64,000 bases of DNA from the NCBI GenBank assembly GCA_000720845.1, contig JODU01000001.1, positions 62,001-126,000 of the forward strand. Reading direction: 5' to 3'. The notes under the pieces were generated by a model. The model saw nothing but the letters and a program-made list of their open reading frames with translations, was not told the DNA's origin and searched no databases. Shown piece by piece: positions 7,225 to 16,170 of the stretch. Numbering within the stretch: the stretch's first letter is position 1; the number at the start of each line of letters is the position of its first letter. The translations under genes were made by a program, and so were the position numbers. The DNA comes from Kitasatospora aureofaciens. GTDB lineage: Bacteria; Actinomycetota; Actinomycetes; Streptomycetales; Streptomycetaceae.

Positions 7225-9714
7225 ATGGCATTCAATCACTTACCGGCAGGCGTGCACGACGCCTTGGTCCCATTGTCCGTCACGCCAGTGACAGACTCGG
7301 TGCCGATGGCCAAGAATCACCGACCCGATCGATCCCCGGCGGAGCCCGGCTCCCGGCCGGAACCGGGCATGCTCCTGGACCGGCTCGCCGCGGGACCGAG
7401 CCGGGCTGCGCGCATCACTCATACGGAGCACTTGCCCCCACGTGCGGGCCGTCATGCCGTCTGGCCGGACCGGATTCGACCGGAGGTGGTGGCCGCGGTG
7501 CGGGCCGCGGGCATCGAACGCCCCTGGGCCCACCAGGCACGTGTGGCCGAGCACGCCCTGGACGGCGACTCGGTGGTCGTCGCCACCGGCACCGCGTCGG
7601 GCAAGTCCCTGGCCTATCTGGTGCCGGTCCTGTCGGCCCTCGTGGACGGCGCCGAGGCGCCGAACGGGCGCGGCGCCACCACCCTGTACCTGGCCCCCAC
7701 CAAGGCGCTGGCCGCCGACCAGTGCCGGTCGGTGAAGGAACTTTCACAACCTCTCGGCACTTCTGTCCGGGCCGCGGTCTACGACGGCGACACCCCGTTC
7801 GAGGAACGCGAGTGGATCCGCCAGTACGGCACGTACGTCCTGACCAACCCGGACATGCTGCACCGCGGCATCCTGCCCTCCCACCCCCGCTGGTCGTCCT
7901 TCCTGAAGGCGCTGAAGTACGTCGTCATCGACGAGTGCCACACCTACCGGGGCGTCTTCGGCTCCCACGTCGCCCAGGTGGTGCGCAGACTGCGCAGACT
8001 GTGTGCCCGCTACGGCGCGTCGCCCGTGTTCCTGCTCGCCTCCGCCACCGCCGCCGAGCCCGCGGTGGCGGCCCGCCGGCTCACCGGACTCCCGGTGACC
8101 GAGGTCGCCGACGACGCCTCCCCGCGCGGTGAACTGGTGTTCGCCCTGTGGGAACCTCCGCTGACCGAACTGGAGGGCGAGAAGGGCGCACCGGTCCGCC
8201 GCACGGCCACCGCCGAGGCCGCCGACCTGCTCACCGACCTCACCGTGCAGGGCATGCGCTCGATCACCTTCGTACGGTCCCGGCGGGGCGCGGAGCTGAT
8301 CTCCGTGATCGCCCAGGAACGCCTGGCCGAGGTCGACCGCTCCCTGGCCCGGCGCGTGGCGGCGTACCGCGGCGGCTACCTCCCCGAGGAGCGCCGCGCC
8401 CTGGAACGCGCCCTGCACTCCGGCGACCTCCTCGGCCTCGCGGCGACGAACGCCCTGGAACTCGGCCTCGACATCTCCGGCCTGGACGCCGTGGTGATCG
8501 CCGGGTACCCGGGCACACGGGCCTCGCTGTGGCAGCAGGCGGGCCGGGCGGGCCGGGCAGGGCAGGGGGCGCTGGCCGTGCTGGTCGCCCGTGACGACCC
8601 GCTGGACACCTTCCTCGTCCACCACCCGGAGGCCCTGTTCGACCAGCCGGTGGAGTCCACGGTCCTCGACCCCGACAACCCGTACGTCCTCGCCCCCCAC
8701 CTGTGCGCGGCGGCGGCGGAACTCCCCCTGACGGAGGAGGACCTGAAGCTCTTCGGCCCCGCCTGCGAGGAGCTGCTGCCCCAGCTGGAGGCGGCGAAGC
8801 TGCTGCGCCGGCGGACCCGGGCCTGGCACTGGACACGCCGTGAGCGGGCCGCCGACCTGACGGACATCCGCGGCGAGGGCGGACGCCCGGTCCAGGTCGT
8901 CGAGGAGGGCACGGGACGGCTGCTGGGCACAGTGGACGCCGGTGCCGCCCACACGACCGTCCACGAGGGCGCCGTCCACCTCCACCAGGGGCGCACGTAC
9001 CTCGTCCGCTCCCTCGACCTGGAGGACTCCGTCGCGCTGGTCGAGCAGGCCACGCCCGCCTACTCGACCGTGGCCCGCGACACGACGGCGATCTCCGTCC
9101 TGGAGACCGACATCGAGGTCCCCTGGGGCGACGGGCGCCTCTGCTACGGCTCCGTCGAGGTCACCAACCAAGTGGTCTCCTTCCTGCGCCGGCGCCTGAT
9201 CACCGGCGAGGTCCTGGGCGAGACGAAGCTCGACCTCCCTCCCCGGACCCTGCGCACGCGCGCGGTGTGGTGGACGGTCACCGAGGACCAGCTGGACACG
9301 GCCCGGATCAACCCGGAGATCCTCGGCGGGGCCCTGCACGCCGCCGAGCACGCCTCGATCGGCATGCTGCCCCTGTTCGCGACCTGCGACCGCTGGGACA
9401 TCGGCGGCGTGTCGGTCCCCCTGCACCCGGACACCCTGCTGCCGACGGTCTTCGTGTACGACGGACACCCCGGTGGCGCGGGCTTCGCCGAGCGTGCCTT
9501 CCACACCGCCCGCGACTGGCTGACGGCCACCCGGGAGGCCATCGCCTCCTGCGAGTGCGACGCGGGCTGTCCGTCCTGCATCCAGTCCCCCAAGTGCGGC
9601 AACGGCAACGATCCGCTGCACAAGCGGGGAGCGGTACGCCTCCTCACGGTGCTGTTGCGGGGGGCGACGGAGGCAGGGCAGGCGGAGGCGGAGGCAGGGC
9701 AGACGGGGGCGTAG
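7225..9714 (+). CDS. DEAD/DEAH-box helicase with Zn-binding C-terminal (MrfA/YprA-type, DUF1998) domain
   Basis: An 829-residue superfamily 2 helicase. Walker A is TGTASGKS (121-128) and Walker B DECH (236-239); motif III SATAAEP and motif VI QQAGRAGRAGQ follow. The C-terminal domain carries a cysteine cluster (C776, C778, C782, C785, C791) typical of MrfA-like DNA repair helicases. It is the helicase that gives the adjacent Tad locus its 'helicase/secretion neighbourhood' name. Codon 6 is the rare leucine codon TTA (7240-7242), so translation should depend on the bldA tRNA from the start. No strong ribosome-binding site precedes ATG 7225. The 3' end overlaps the convergent gene at 9644-10387 by 71 bp. 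Confidence 0.93.
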   Translation: MAFNHLPAGVHDALVPLSVTPVTDSVPMAKNHRPDRSPAEPGSRPEPGMLLDRLAAGPSRAARITHTEHLPPRAGRHAVWPDRIRPEVVAAVRAAGIERPWAHQARVAEHALDGDSVVVATGTASGKSLAYLVPVLSALVDGAEAPNGRGATTLYLAPTKALAADQCRSVKELSQPLGTSVRAAVYDGDTPFEEREWIRQYGTYVLTNPDMLHRGILPSHPRWSSFLKALKYVVIDECHTYRGVFGSHVAQVVRRLRRLCARYGASPVFLLASATAAEPAVAARRLTGLPVTEVADDASPRGELVFALWEPPLTELEGEKGAPVRRTATAEAADLLTDLTVQGMRSITFVRSRRGAELISVIAQERLAEVDRSLARRVAAYRGGYLPEERRALERALHSGDLLGLAATNALELGLDISGLDAVVIAGYPGTRASLWQQAGRAGRAGQGALAVLVARDDPLDTFLVHHPEALFDQPVESTVLDPDNPYVLAPHLCAAAAELPLTEEDLKLFGPACEELLPQLEAAKLLRRRTRAWHWTRRERAADLTDIRGEGGRPVQVVEEGTGRLLGTVDAGAAHTTVHEGAVHLHQGRTYLVRSLDLEDSVALVEQATPAYSTVARDTTAISVLETDIEVPWGDGRLCYGSVEVTNQVVSFLRRRLITGEVLGETKLDLPPRTLRTRAVWWTVTEDQLDTARINPEILGGALHAAEHASIGMLPLFATCDRWDIGGVSVPLHPDTLLPTVFVYDGHPGGAGFAERAFHTARDWLTATREAIASCECDAGCPSCIQSPKCGNGNDPLHKRGAVRLLTVLLRGATEAGQAEAEAGQTGA

Positions 9715-10387
9715 CAGGCGGTGCGGAGGGCGAGGGGAGGGGCGGTGGGACCGGTGCGGGTGACGTGAGCGGGGCCGGGCCCGCCCTCGCCCGGACCTCC
9801 GCCGTGAACGGTCCCCTGCCCGACGCCGCCGTCACGTCCGAGACCTGGCCGGTGACCACGCACCTCACCAACCGCGCCCCCTGCGCCCGCGAGACCCGGC
9901 TCGCCCTGTCGCACGCCGCCGTGCCGCCCCGTGCCCAGTGGTCCGCCGCCGCCAGCGCGGCCAGATCGGCGCCGCCTGCCGCGCGGTGGCGTGCCATGAC
10001 GGCCTGCCCCAGGGCCAGCACGACGCCGAACACCACACACAGAACGGCGATGGCGGCAACACTCCACACGGTCGCCGAGCCTCGGTCGGAGGCGGTGCGG
10101 AGGACAGGCGCGGGAGCGCGGGCCGAGGCGGGCACAGGAGCGGTGCCCTGCGCGGGTGGGCGGGCGGAGTCGGGCGCCGGTTCGGAGTCAGACGCGGGGG
10201 CGGGTGCGAGAACGGTGGCAGGCACGGGGGCGGGTGCGAGGGCGGTGGCAGGCACGGGGGCGGGGGCTTGATTGTGGCCGCCCGCAGAGGCGGGGCCGGT
10301 ACCCGCTCCGGTGCCGCCCCGGCCGGTTGCCGACCGGAGCGGGGCCCCACCCACACGGGCCCCACCCGCGGGGGGCCCGCCCGTCAC
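9644..10387 (-). CDS. TadE-like minor pseudopilin of the helicase/secretion locus
   Basis: A 247-residue protein, last gene of the leftward Tad operon. The first ~100 residues are Ala/Pro-rich low complexity with imperfect repeats of the type APAPVPAT. The conserved core begins at DRGSATVWSVAAIAVL, a TadE-like membrane helix preceded by the Asp-Arg-Gly cleavage-type sequence, and continues for ~95 residues with two cysteines (TAACDRA and RCVVTG). The C-terminal ~45 residues are again Pro-rich. This matches the actinobacterial family of TadE-like proteins found beside such helicases. The start is GTG at 10387, overlapping the previous stop (GTGA). Its 3' end overlaps the convergent helicase gene by 71 bp. 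Confidence 0.78.
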   Translation of the reverse strand: MTGGPPAGGARVGGAPLRSATGRGGTGAGTGPASAGGHNQAPAPVPATALAPAPVPATVLAPAPASDSEPAPDSARPPAQGTAPVPASARAPAPVLRTASDRGSATVWSVAAIAVLCVVFGVVLALGQAVMARHRAAGGADLAALAAADHWARGGTAACDRASRVSRAQGARLVRCVVTGQVSDVTAASGRGPFTAEVRARAGPAPLTSPAPVPPPLPSPSAPPATPPSALPPPPPALPPSPPATAP

Positions 10388-10842
10388 GGCTCCCCCCGCA
10401 CCGGTTCCGCGACCGCGGGTTCCGCGGCCGCCTGTCCCTCAGCCGCCGGTCCCGCCCCTGGCGCCTGCTCCGCCGAAGCCACGGCCTCCTCCCGTACCTC
10501 GAAGGGCAGTCCGTGCAGCGCCGGCGGGTCGGCCACCACGAGCACGCGGACCAGCCCCGCCTCCCGGCTGACCGTGACTCGCGCCCCGCGCGGGGCCGCC
10601 TCGCGGGCGACCTCCACAACCGCGTCGACCGGGTCCTGTCGTGCCGCCGCACGGGCGCCCGTCCGGGCCGCGTCCACACACTGGATCTGGGCGGCCACCA
10701 CGAGCAGCCCCCACACCAGCGCCATCGCGAACACCACCAGCACGGGCAGCACCACGGCCGCCTCCGCCGTCACAAAGCCGCCGTCCGGTCCGCCGCCGGG
10801 GGCCCGTGCCCTCGTCCTCGCCGCCCGCTCACATGCGCGCAT
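10384..10842 (-). CDS. TadE-family pseudopilin
   Basis: A 152-residue protein with the TadE layout: short basic N-terminus, then GGFVTAEAAVVLPVLVVFAM, a prepilin-like hydrophobic helix (about residues 22-46) with the conserved Glu five residues after the glycine, and an extracytoplasmic domain. The Thr-Ala-Glu-Ala motif is typical of TadE/TadG. The last ~30 residues are Ala/Glu-rich. It overlaps the pilin gene upstream by 14 bp and the downstream gene by 4 bp, so translation is probably coupled. It is presumably a minor component of a Flp-type pilus or secretion apparatus in the cell envelope. Confidence 0.82.
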   Translation of the reverse strand: MRACERAARTRARAPGGGPDGGFVTAEAAVVLPVLVVFAMALVWGLLVVAAQIQCVDAARTGARAAARQDPVDAVVEVAREAAPRGARVTVSREAGLVRVLVVADPPALHGLPFEVREEAVASAEQAPGAGPAAEGQAAAEPAVAEPVRGEP

Positions 10843-11068
10843 CGAGCGCCCCCTTCACGATGCCCTGCAACTCCGCGCTGACCGCGCCGCTCGTCACGAC
10901 CTTGTAGAGGACGACGGCGAAGGCCACCGCGGCGACGATCCCCATCGCGTACTCGGACGTGACCATTCCGGCGTCCCGCCGAAGTGCCTGCCGCCCGGCC
11001 CGCCTCCGCAACGCCGTACCCACTGCGCACACCAGGGCACACAGCCGTGCCCGTACCACCTGATACAT
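10829..11068 (-). CDS. Flp-type major pilin (DUF4244)
   Basis: A 79-residue prepilin. After a basic leader (ALRRRAGRQALRRDAG) comes MVTSEYAMGIVAAVAFAVVL, with the type IVb prepilin signature: cleavage is expected after Gly34, with Glu at +5 and Tyr at +6, followed by one hydrophobic helix. The frame opens further upstream at 11095, but the ATG at 11068 has GGGGG 6 nt upstream and gives a leader of normal length. It is the probable major subunit of the apparatus built by the neighbouring TadA/B/C-like proteins. I see no dedicated TadV-type prepilin peptidase in the operon, so processing must come from elsewhere. Confidence 0.85.
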   Translation of the reverse strand: MYQVVRARLCALVCAVGTALRRRAGRQALRRDAGMVTSEYAMGIVAAVAFAVVLYKVVTSGAVSAELQGIVKGALDARM

Positions 11069-11169
11069 CGCAACCCCCGTAAGGTTCGATCCCATTGCTC
11101 ACTTGCCGATCCGTCGCTCGTGCGCCGGACACTCACTCGCCGGCCCTGCGGCCGGCCCGACCCGATCCG

Positions 11170-11967
11170 TCAGCCACCTCCTCCCCCACGGCCCAGCACC
11201 CCGCCGGCCAGCCCGATGATCACCGGCAGGACGCCCACCGCGATGAACGCCGGCAGAAAGCACAGCCCCACCGGCGCGGTGACCATGACGGCCGCTCGGC
11301 GGGCCCGGGCCGTCGTGGTGCGGGCCCAGTCGGCACGGGCCTGGGCGGCAAGCCGGGCGGCCGGACCCGCCGCGGGCAGACCGGAGACCTCGGCCCGCTC
11401 CAGCAGCCGCGCCAGGGGAACGGCCCCCGCGATGGCCGCCAACCCCCTCCAGGCGCCGTCCGGTTCGCCGCCGAGCCGTACCTCCGCGGCGCCGCGCCCC
11501 AGCGCGTCCCCGACCGGTCCGCCCAGGGCTTCGCCGACCGCCCTCGCCGCGGCGACCGGGCTCGCACCCGCCGCGACACAGGCGGCCAGCAGGTCGGCGG
11601 CCAACGGCAGTTGGCGGGCGGCCTCCGCCGCCGCTGCTTCCGCCGCCGACGTACCGGCCGCCGAACGCCGGGCACTCCAACGCCACAGCGCGGCCGCGCC
11701 GACCAGTCCGACCAGGATCCCGGCCGCTCCACCGACCACGGCCCAACCGACCCCCACCGTGCCGACCGGCGACAACCACGGGCGGACGGTGCTCAGCACC
11801 TCGGCGCGTCGCGCGGCGGGACGGGCCGGTTGTGGTGCGAGCAGGCCGGTGAGCCGTCTGCGCACCACCCGCTTCCGCCGTGCGGCTGCGAGACCGCGCG
11901 CCAGCCAGCCGACGACCAGCACCGTCCCCACCACCGCCCCCAGCCTGTGGACAACGTCGCCGCTCAC
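11170..11967 (-). CDS. TadC-like inner-membrane platform protein (type II secretion F domain)
   Basis: A 265-residue membrane protein with a T2SSF domain. Hydrophobic segments lie near the N-terminus, around residues 70-90 (GWAVVGGAAGILVGLVG), and a pair at the C-terminus (APVGLCFLPAFIAVGVLP and IIGLAGGVLG). Between them is the four-helix cytoplasmic region with the conserved stretch LPLAADLLAACVAAG. The start is GTG 11967, overlapping the TadB-like stop codon (GTGA), so the two are translationally coupled. With TadB it forms the membrane platform that the TadA ATPase acts on. Confidence 0.85.
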   Translation of the reverse strand: MSGDVVHRLGAVVGTVLVVGWLARGLAAARRKRVVRRRLTGLLAPQPARPAARRAEVLSTVRPWLSPVGTVGVGWAVVGGAAGILVGLVGAAALWRWSARRSAAGTSAAEAAAAEAARQLPLAADLLAACVAAGASPVAAARAVGEALGGPVGDALGRGAAEVRLGGEPDGAWRGLAAIAGAVPLARLLERAEVSGLPAAGPAARLAAQARADWARTTTARARRAAVMVTAPVGLCFLPAFIAVGVLPVIIGLAGGVLGRGGGGG

Positions 11968-12905
11968 GACGCCGCCTCCGCTCCGCTTACGATCCGCGCC
12001 ACCCACCACACGCCCACGCTCTCCAGAACCCCACCGGCCAGCAGACAGCCCAGCCCGGCTCCGGTGTGCAGCAGCACGCGCAACGGGTCGGACCCGAGGG
12101 CGACGCCTAGCAGGAGGCCGAGGACCGGCAGGCCGGCGAGCATCACGGCGGTGGCCCGAGCGCCGGCCAATTGGGCGCGCAGGTCGGAGCGCTGGTCCCG
12201 CTCGGCGCGCAGCGCGCCCTCCAGCCGGTCGAGACCGGCCGCGAGTCCCGCCCCCTGGTCGACGGCGACCCGCCAGCACGCCGCGAGTCCGCGCAGTCCC
12301 TCGGCGCCGGGCTGTCCGGCCGCCGCCGCCAGCGCCGCGGGGACGTCCCCGCCGAACCGGGCCGCCGCCAGCACCGCCGCCTGCCCGTCTCCGAGGCCGC
12401 CGGAGTCGTGGACGGCGCACAGGAGCGCCTCGCCCGGTTGCCGCCCCGCCCGCACCTCACCGGCGAGCGTCCCGCACAGGGCGATCACGGCGTCCTGCCG
12501 ATGTTCCCGGGTCCGTCGCTCCCTGGCGGCCAGCCGCGCCCGCCGCAGCACCGGCACGCCGGCCGCCCCCGCGACGATCGGCAGCACCGAGTTGCCCAGG
12601 AGCGCCAGCACCAGCCCGGCCGCCGGTGACCACCACTCGGGCCTCAGCCGGCCACGGACCCGCCGCAACCCGTCCGTCATCCGGCGCGGCGGGGGCCGTC
12701 CGGCACTGCCCGCTCCCCTAGAACCGTCAGTCCCTCCCGTTCCGCTCTTTCCGCCCGTTCGGCCTTCGGCGAGCACCATCCGCGCCCGCCGTACGCCGGA
12801 GTGCCACCCACCGGCCAGCCAGCCGGCCGCTCCCAGGCACACCAGAGCCGCACCCATCAACAGCTCACCCGCCCCCGGCACGCCCACCACCGTCGCGTTC
12901 AGCAC
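11964..12905 (-). CDS. TadB-like inner-membrane platform protein (type II secretion F domain)
   Basis: A 313-residue T2SSF-domain protein. It has N-terminal hydrophobic helices (ELLMGAALVCLGAAGWLAGG; AAGLVLALLGNSVLPIV), a basic cytoplasmic four-helix region with the motif RAGRQPGEALLCA, and C-terminal helices. The start is GTG 12905, inside the end of the tadA-like gene, with GGGAGG just upstream; a longer frame to 13010 would lie deep inside tadA and lacks a ribosome-binding site. Overlaps on both sides show tight co-translation with the ATPase and TadC-like genes. Confidence 0.85.
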   Translation of the reverse strand: MLNATVVGVPGAGELLMGAALVCLGAAGWLAGGWHSGVRRARMVLAEGRTGGKSGTGGTDGSRGAGSAGRPPPRRMTDGLRRVRGRLRPEWWSPAAGLVLALLGNSVLPIVAGAAGVPVLRRARLAARERRTREHRQDAVIALCGTLAGEVRAGRQPGEALLCAVHDSGGLGDGQAAVLAAARFGGDVPAALAAAAGQPGAEGLRGLAACWRVAVDQGAGLAAGLDRLEGALRAERDQRSDLRAQLAGARATAVMLAGLPVLGLLLGVALGSDPLRVLLHTGAGLGCLLAGGVLESVGVWWVARIVSGAEAAS

Positions 12906-14482
12906 CCCTGCGCCTCCCGTCCGACGGCCCGCTCCTCGAACCCCGTACCGCGCAGCAGCTCGCGCAGCCGCTGCCAGCCGCGTTCGGCCACGAAGGACTC
13001 CGCGCCCCATCGCAGCGCCGGCACCGTCCGCACCAGCCCCGACGGGTCCCGCTCCAGTACGTGCACCTCGGCGATCCGGCGCCGTCCCGCGCGGTCACGG
13101 ACCAGGTGGAGGACGACCGAGAGGGCCGCCGCGAGCTGGCTGTGCAGAGCCGCACGGTCCAGGCCCGCGACCGTGCCGAGCGCCTCCAGACGGGCCGGTA
13201 CGTCAACGGCCGCATTGGCGTGCACCGTGCCGCACCCGCCTTCGTGACCCGTGTTCAAGGCGGCAAGCAGATGGACCACTTCGGGACCGCGTACCTCGCC
13301 CACGACCAGCCGGTCCGGCCGCATGCGCAGCGCCTGACGCACCAGGTCCTCCAAGGTGACCAGACCCGCGGCCTCCTGGTTCGCCGGTCTGGTCTCCAGA
13401 CGGACGACGTGCGGATGGTCGGGTCGCAGCTCCGCCGAGTCCTCGGCCAGCACGATGCGCTCGTCCGGTCCGACGAGCCCCAGCAGGGCGCTGAGCAACG
13501 TCGTCTTGCCGCTGCCGGTACCGCCGCTGACGAGGAAGGACAGCCGGGCCCGCAGCAGAGCGCGCAGCACGCGGTCACCGCCGGGCGGCACGGTGCCCGC
13601 CGCCGTCAGCTCGTCGAGGGTGAACGCGCGCGGCCGTACCACCCGCAGCGACAGGCAGGTGCAGTCGACGGCGACCGGTGGCAGCACCGCGTGCAACCGG
13701 GTGCCGTCCGGCAGCCTGGCGTCCACCCAGGGCCGGGCGTCGTCGAGGCGGCGCCCGGCGACGGTAGCGAGGCGCTGCGCGAGCCGCCGTACCGCACCCG
13801 CGTCGGGGAAGGAGACCGGCGCCAGCTCCAGGCCACTGCCCCGGTCCACCCAGACCCGGTCCGGGGCCGACACCAGTACGTCGGTCACCGAGGGATCGGC
13901 GAGCAGCGGCTCGAGCGGCCCGCTGCCGACCAGCTCCGACCTGAGCTGTTGGGCGGCACCGAGCACCTCGGCGTCCCCCAGCACCCGCCCCTGCTCCCGC
14001 AGTGCCTGCGCCACACGCGCGGGCGTCGGCTCCGCCCCGCTCTCGGCGAGCCAACGCCGCACACCGTCGAGCATTCCGGGCGCGGCGCCCGGGCCGCTCT
14101 GCGCGACCGTCAGCGAGGGCTGCACGGAACTCCTTGTCCGCGTCCGTACCTGTCCGGAGGCTGCGCGCGGCGGTCCGGCGGACGCCGGTCCCAGCGGTGC
14201 CGATCCCTGCGATGCCGATCCCAGCGGTGCCCCGGCGGTCCGGCGTGCTGCCTCTCCGGCAGTCGATCCCTCAGGCGATCCGACGGACTGCCGGACTGCC
14301 CAGCCCGGCACCACCCGCACGGTCGGCCCCTCGGACGTCCCCGGGCTCGGGCCGCACTTTCCCCGACCTGGAGCCGGTCCGGCGGGCGTGCCCGAAGCCC
14401 CGCCCCGCTCCCGCGCGTCCGCCACGTCCACCTCTGCCCGCCTTCCACCGCTCACGACGGGCCCCGCCGTCACGTACCTCAT
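12899..14482 (-). CDS. TadA/CpaF-family secretion ATPase
   Basis: A 527-residue type II/IV secretion ATPase. The Walker A motif GGTGSGKT is at residues 320-327; the Asp box and Walker B (RMRPDRLVVGEVRGPE) and the conserved His box (GHEGGCGTVHAN) follow. The N-terminal ~140 residues are low-complexity Gly/Ala/Ser/Pro with short imperfect repeats (GSASQG, GSAPLG), unlike canonical CpaF. The start is ATG 14482, overlapping the stop of the CpaE-like gene as ATGA, with GGGAG upstream. It powers assembly of the Flp-type structure made by the downstream genes. Confidence 0.93.
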   Translation of the reverse strand: MRYVTAGPVVSGGRRAEVDVADARERGGASGTPAGPAPGRGKCGPSPGTSEGPTVRVVPGWAVRQSVGSPEGSTAGEAARRTAGAPLGSASQGSAPLGPASAGPPRAASGQVRTRTRSSVQPSLTVAQSGPGAAPGMLDGVRRWLAESGAEPTPARVAQALREQGRVLGDAEVLGAAQQLRSELVGSGPLEPLLADPSVTDVLVSAPDRVWVDRGSGLELAPVSFPDAGAVRRLAQRLATVAGRRLDDARPWVDARLPDGTRLHAVLPPVAVDCTCLSLRVVRPRAFTLDELTAAGTVPPGGDRVLRALLRARLSFLVSGGTGSGKTTLLSALLGLVGPDERIVLAEDSAELRPDHPHVVRLETRPANQEAAGLVTLEDLVRQALRMRPDRLVVGEVRGPEVVHLLAALNTGHEGGCGTVHANAAVDVPARLEALGTVAGLDRAALHSQLAAALSVVLHLVRDRAGRRRIAEVHVLERDPSGLVRTVPALRWGAESFVAERGWQRLRELLRGTGFEERAVGREAQGC

Positions 14483-15663
14483 GAGCCGCTCCCGCCCCGT
14501 CCGTCCGCCTCCGCCAGCGCCCGTTCCCAGAACCCCCGGCAAAAGCGCGCCAGCGGGCCGCGCGCGGGTGTGCCCGGGGGGCGTTTGCTCTCGGTGGCAC
14601 GCAGGAGCCCGGACTCGACCGGCACCTCACCGACCAGGGGCAGGCCGAGCAACCGAGCCACCTCACGGTCGTCGAGTCCGGAAGCGTAGGGTCCGCGCAC
14701 CGCGACCCGCAGATCGCGCAGGACCATGCCGACCGCGGCCGCCACCCGGCCCGCCGCCGCGACGGCCCGCAGCTCGGCGGGGACCACGAGGATCCCGATG
14801 TCGAGCTGCGCGAGGACTTCGGCGACACCGTCGTCGATGCGGCGCGGCAGGTCCACGACGACCGTGCCGCCCCTTCGCCGGGCCGCCGCGAGCACCGCGC
14901 GCACGGCCTGTGCCGGTACCGCGACACAGTCGCCCCGGTCCCAGCTGAGCACCCGTAGCGAATGCAACTCGGGCAGCGACTCCTCCAGGGCGCCACCGCC
15001 GACCCGCCCGCGCGAGGCCGCGAACGCCGGCCACCTCAGCCCGTCGGCCGTCTCGCCGCCGAGGAGGACGTCGAGGCCGCCGCCCATGGGATCGGCGTCC
15101 ACCAGCAGACTGCGCAGTCCCTCCCGCGCGGAGGTGACGGCGAGCGCGCAGGCCAGCGTGGACGCTCCGGCGCCGCCCCGGCCGCCGATGACGCCGACGG
15201 TGAGGGCCGGACGGCCGACGCCCTCGGCGACGTCGGCGATGCGGTCGACCAGCCACTGCTCACCGTCGGGGAGCATCAGGACGTGGTCGGCGCCGATCTC
15301 GACGGCTCGCTGCCAGATACCCGAGTCGTCCTGATCGCGGCCCACGAGGACGACGCCCCTTCTCCGCACCGCTCCGCGCACGCGCCGGGCCACGTCGTCC
15401 CCGACGAGGACCAAGGGCGCGGTCTCCCATCCGGTCCGCCGCCCGGACGCCCGGGGTGCCGGGGACGTCGCCGCATCGGTCAGTGCCGAAGGCGTCGAAG
15501 GAAGCGTCATGGGCACCGAGTGGTGCACCTCCGGTGTGGCGCCCGCGGCCGCGCACAGGCGCAGCAGGTCGTCGAGGAGCTCCGTGTCCTCGGTGACGAT
15601 GAGAGGTGTGCCGTGCCGTCCTCCGGCGGTGGGCGGCGGGTCGTGCGTGATGGTTCCGGTCAT
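14479..15663 (-). CDS. CpaE/MinD-like protein with degenerate P-loop, first gene of the Tad operon
   Basis: A 394-residue protein of the actinobacterial CpaE-homologue family, often annotated as septum-site determining. It has an N-terminal receiver-like region and a C-terminal MinD/ParA-like domain. The P-loop reads GGRGGAGAST (160-169): both lysines of the deviant Walker A (KGGxGKS/T) are replaced, by Arg and Ala, while the Asp-rich switch (LLVDADPMGGGLDVLLGGE) and TVVVDLPRR are kept. ATP hydrolysis is therefore doubtful; a scaffold or positioning role is more likely. ATG 15663 has AAGGGGGA upstream. It begins the seven-gene leftward Tad operon and is divergent from the HAD gene. Confidence 0.9.
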   Translation of the reverse strand: MTGTITHDPPPTAGGRHGTPLIVTEDTELLDDLLRLCAAAGATPEVHHSVPMTLPSTPSALTDAATSPAPRASGRRTGWETAPLVLVGDDVARRVRGAVRRRGVVLVGRDQDDSGIWQRAVEIGADHVLMLPDGEQWLVDRIADVAEGVGRPALTVGVIGGRGGAGASTLACALAVTSAREGLRSLLVDADPMGGGLDVLLGGETADGLRWPAFAASRGRVGGGALEESLPELHSLRVLSWDRGDCVAVPAQAVRAVLAAARRRGGTVVVDLPRRIDDGVAEVLAQLDIGILVVPAELRAVAAAGRVAAAVGMVLRDLRVAVRGPYASGLDDREVARLLGLPLVGEVPVESGLLRATESKRPPGTPARGPLARFCRGFWERALAEADGRGGSGS

Positions 15664-16033
15664 GGCCTTTCCCCCTTCGGCGCGGCTCCCGCGGTCGCGC
15701 CCTGTGTCTCGTGGTCTCTCGCGCGGCCTCCGCGACCCGCGATATGCGGCCGCCCGAAGAACCGGAATCAGGTCTTCGCACGAGCGGTCCGCATCACGCG
15801 TCCGGCAAACAGATCCGGCCATGGAACTCGGCACGGCCCGGACGCATGGGAATCACGGTGCAGCGATCCGGGAAATCGTGTGGATCTTGGTCAAAAACTG
15901 TGGACAACTCGACGGTTGTGAATATCGACTCACTCGAACCGGTGAGCCTCGACCTGCCCCGCTCCATCCAGCGTGCGACTCCCGCAGAGCAGTCCGGCAA
16001 CTACACTGCGTAGTCGAGCAAGGGCATGAAAGA

Positions 16034-16070
16034 ACCTGGGCCCCGCACCGGTGCGGTGCGGGGCCCAGGT
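16034..16070. terminator. Perfect 16-bp stem hairpin
   Basis: ACCTGGGCCCCGCACC and its exact complement flank a 5-nt loop. No T-run follows on either strand. The stem is far stronger than background and sits between two divergent genes, so it probably ends or folds an unannotated rightward transcript. Confidence 0.6.
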
Positions 16071-16104
16071 CATGGAATGAGCGAAGAAACCCATCCGGAC
16101 ATGC

Positions 16105-16170
16105 GACGACCCCCGCCGGGGGGGAGAGCGGGGGTCGTCTCCACGGCCGACTCGGGGGGGGAGGAGTCGG
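16105..16170. repeat. Two further hairpins with oligo-G loops
   Basis: GACGACCCCCGC (16105-16116) pairs with 16128-16139, and CCGACTC (16147-16153) pairs with 16164-16170. The loops contain seven or more consecutive G residues. They could form an RNA leader structure or a G-quadruplex-prone element before the HAD gene. Confidence 0.45.

Noticed and set aside
7744..9621. A 625-codon leftward frame within the helicase
   Set aside because: Overlaps the helicase core completely, with no recognisable domain and shadow composition.
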